Positions 4,911 through 5,425 of a DNA stretch of 5,425 nt are shown piece after piece (position 1 is the stretch's first letter; each line of letters begins with the position of its first letter). This DNA comes from Methanobacteriota archaeon. Lineage in GTDB: Archaea; Thermoplasmatota; Thermoplasmata; UBA10834. The translations under genes and the position numbers were made by a program. The notes beneath the pieces are model-generated. The model worked only from the letters and a program-made list of their open reading frames with translations, ran no database searches and was not told the origin of the DNA. The DNA is taken from contig JAABQR010000168.1 of the NCBI GenBank assembly GCA_011391345.1, forward strand, positions 1 through 5,425. Reading direction: 5' to 3'.

Positions 4911-5425
4911 ACGACGACCACGGTCACTTCCGCGGAGCCGATCTGGACCCCCTGATAGAACACGTCGATTGGCACGAGCTTCTCGCCCGGCTCCGCCGAT
5001 GCCCAGACAAGGACCTCGACTGAGATCGTGACATCGCCGTCACCGGGTATGGTCACGTTGATCGTCCCCGAGGAGTTCTCGTCCGAGACGTCCTCGTACA
5101 ATACAACGGCGACATATCCTGGCAGGTCGGTCACGATGAAGCTGAGGTTGATATCCCCGCTCCCGGTGTTGTTCACCAACAGGTGGGACACGACGCTGGA
5201 GCCGGGAGATGCCTCCTGGCCATCATCCGTGACCCACATCTCGACCTCTGGGAGGTCCACCGTGAAATTGAATGCCATCGTCGCCGTGAACTCGTCGGTC
5301 GCGCAGACAGAGTCCCCGCCGATGACGACACTGGCATTCCCTGGCGCGGAGTCGCCTGAGGATTCGACCAGCACGGTCAGGACGGACTCCTGAGACACGT
5401 TGACGAGCATGCTGTGAGATTCGCT
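4907..5425 (-). CDS. Partial secreted or surface glycoprotein with Ig-like repeats (3' end)
   Basis: The reading frame is open to the window edge. Codons before the Met at 5410 read Ser-Glu-Ser-His-Ser without a stop, so that Met is probably internal and the gene starts outside the window. The visible 172 residues are almost all beta-prone, Val/Ser/Thr/Asp-rich and poor in Lys and Arg. They form one or two Ig-like modules similar in style to CARDB or NEW3 domains: a strand-rich stretch (1-60), then EMWVTDDGQEASPGSSVVSHLLVNNTG (split at about 62-88) leading into PGYVAVVLYEDVS and VPIDVFYQGVQIGSAEVTVVVV-type strands. Seven N-glycosylation sequons (N9, N30, N53, N85, N93, N117, N123) suggest an exported glycoprotein. 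There is one Cys and no C-terminal membrane anchor; the protein ends in four valines. Its TAG stop lies within the CTAG shared with trmG10. Function is unknown. Confidence 0.8.
   Translation of the reverse strand, partial: SESHSMLVNVSQESVLTVLVESSGDSAPGNASVVIGGDSVCATDEFTATMAFNFTVDLPEVEMWVTDDGQEASPGSSVVSHLLVNNTGSGDINLSFIVTDLPGYVAVVLYEDVSDENSSGTINVTIPGDGDVTISVEVLVWASAEPGEKLVPIDVFYQGVQIGSAEVTVVVV

Overview
The window looks like a chromosomal segment of a high-GC euryarchaeon. The evidence is an archaeal class I CCA-adding enzyme, a RadA recombinase with the archaeal helix-hairpin-helix N-terminus, an archaeal THUMP-type tRNA G10 methyltransferase, TATA-like boxes about 28 bp before several start codons, and strong use of AGG arginine codons. 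Thermoplasmata or a relative of the Methanomassiliicoccales is my best guess; this is inference from gene style, not a database match. I see no transposase, phage gene or CRISPR array.

Layout from left to right: (1) a small unrecognised acidic protein at 38-394 (+), followed by a GC hairpin. (2) A 296-bp gene-free stretch (395-690). It is AT-richer in its first half and holds a promoter-like element followed by a long inverted repeat that could fold into an RNA hairpin, then a GC-rich alternating purine-pyrimidine tract, then the promoter of the next gene. (3) cca (+), tRNA CCA-adding enzyme. (4) Convergent to it with only 3 bp between, a three-helix membrane protein (-) with an outward-facing Ig-like domain. 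(5) A 152-bp divergent promoter region with a symmetric dyad between two TATA boxes. (6) radA (+), the RecA/Rad51-family recombinase. (7) trmG10 (+), tRNA N2-methyl/dimethylguanosine-10 methyltransferase, 39 bp downstream. (8) Convergent and sharing a CTAG stop palindrome, the 3' part of a gene for a secreted or surface glycoprotein (-), which runs out of the window.

Functionally the window mixes tRNA maturation (cca, trmG10), recombination and repair (radA) and cell-surface proteins (two minus-strand genes). No single pathway joins them all. The main regularity is in gene starts: a TATA-like element centred about 27-30 bp before the start codon recurs for four genes, which implies leaderless mRNAs. 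radA is the exception, with room for a short leader carrying an AGGTG ribosome-binding site. The most interesting unexplained element is the candidate structured RNA at about 484-575, whose predicted apical loop displays CCTCCT, the same sequence as the anti-Shine-Dalgarno core of 16S rRNA.
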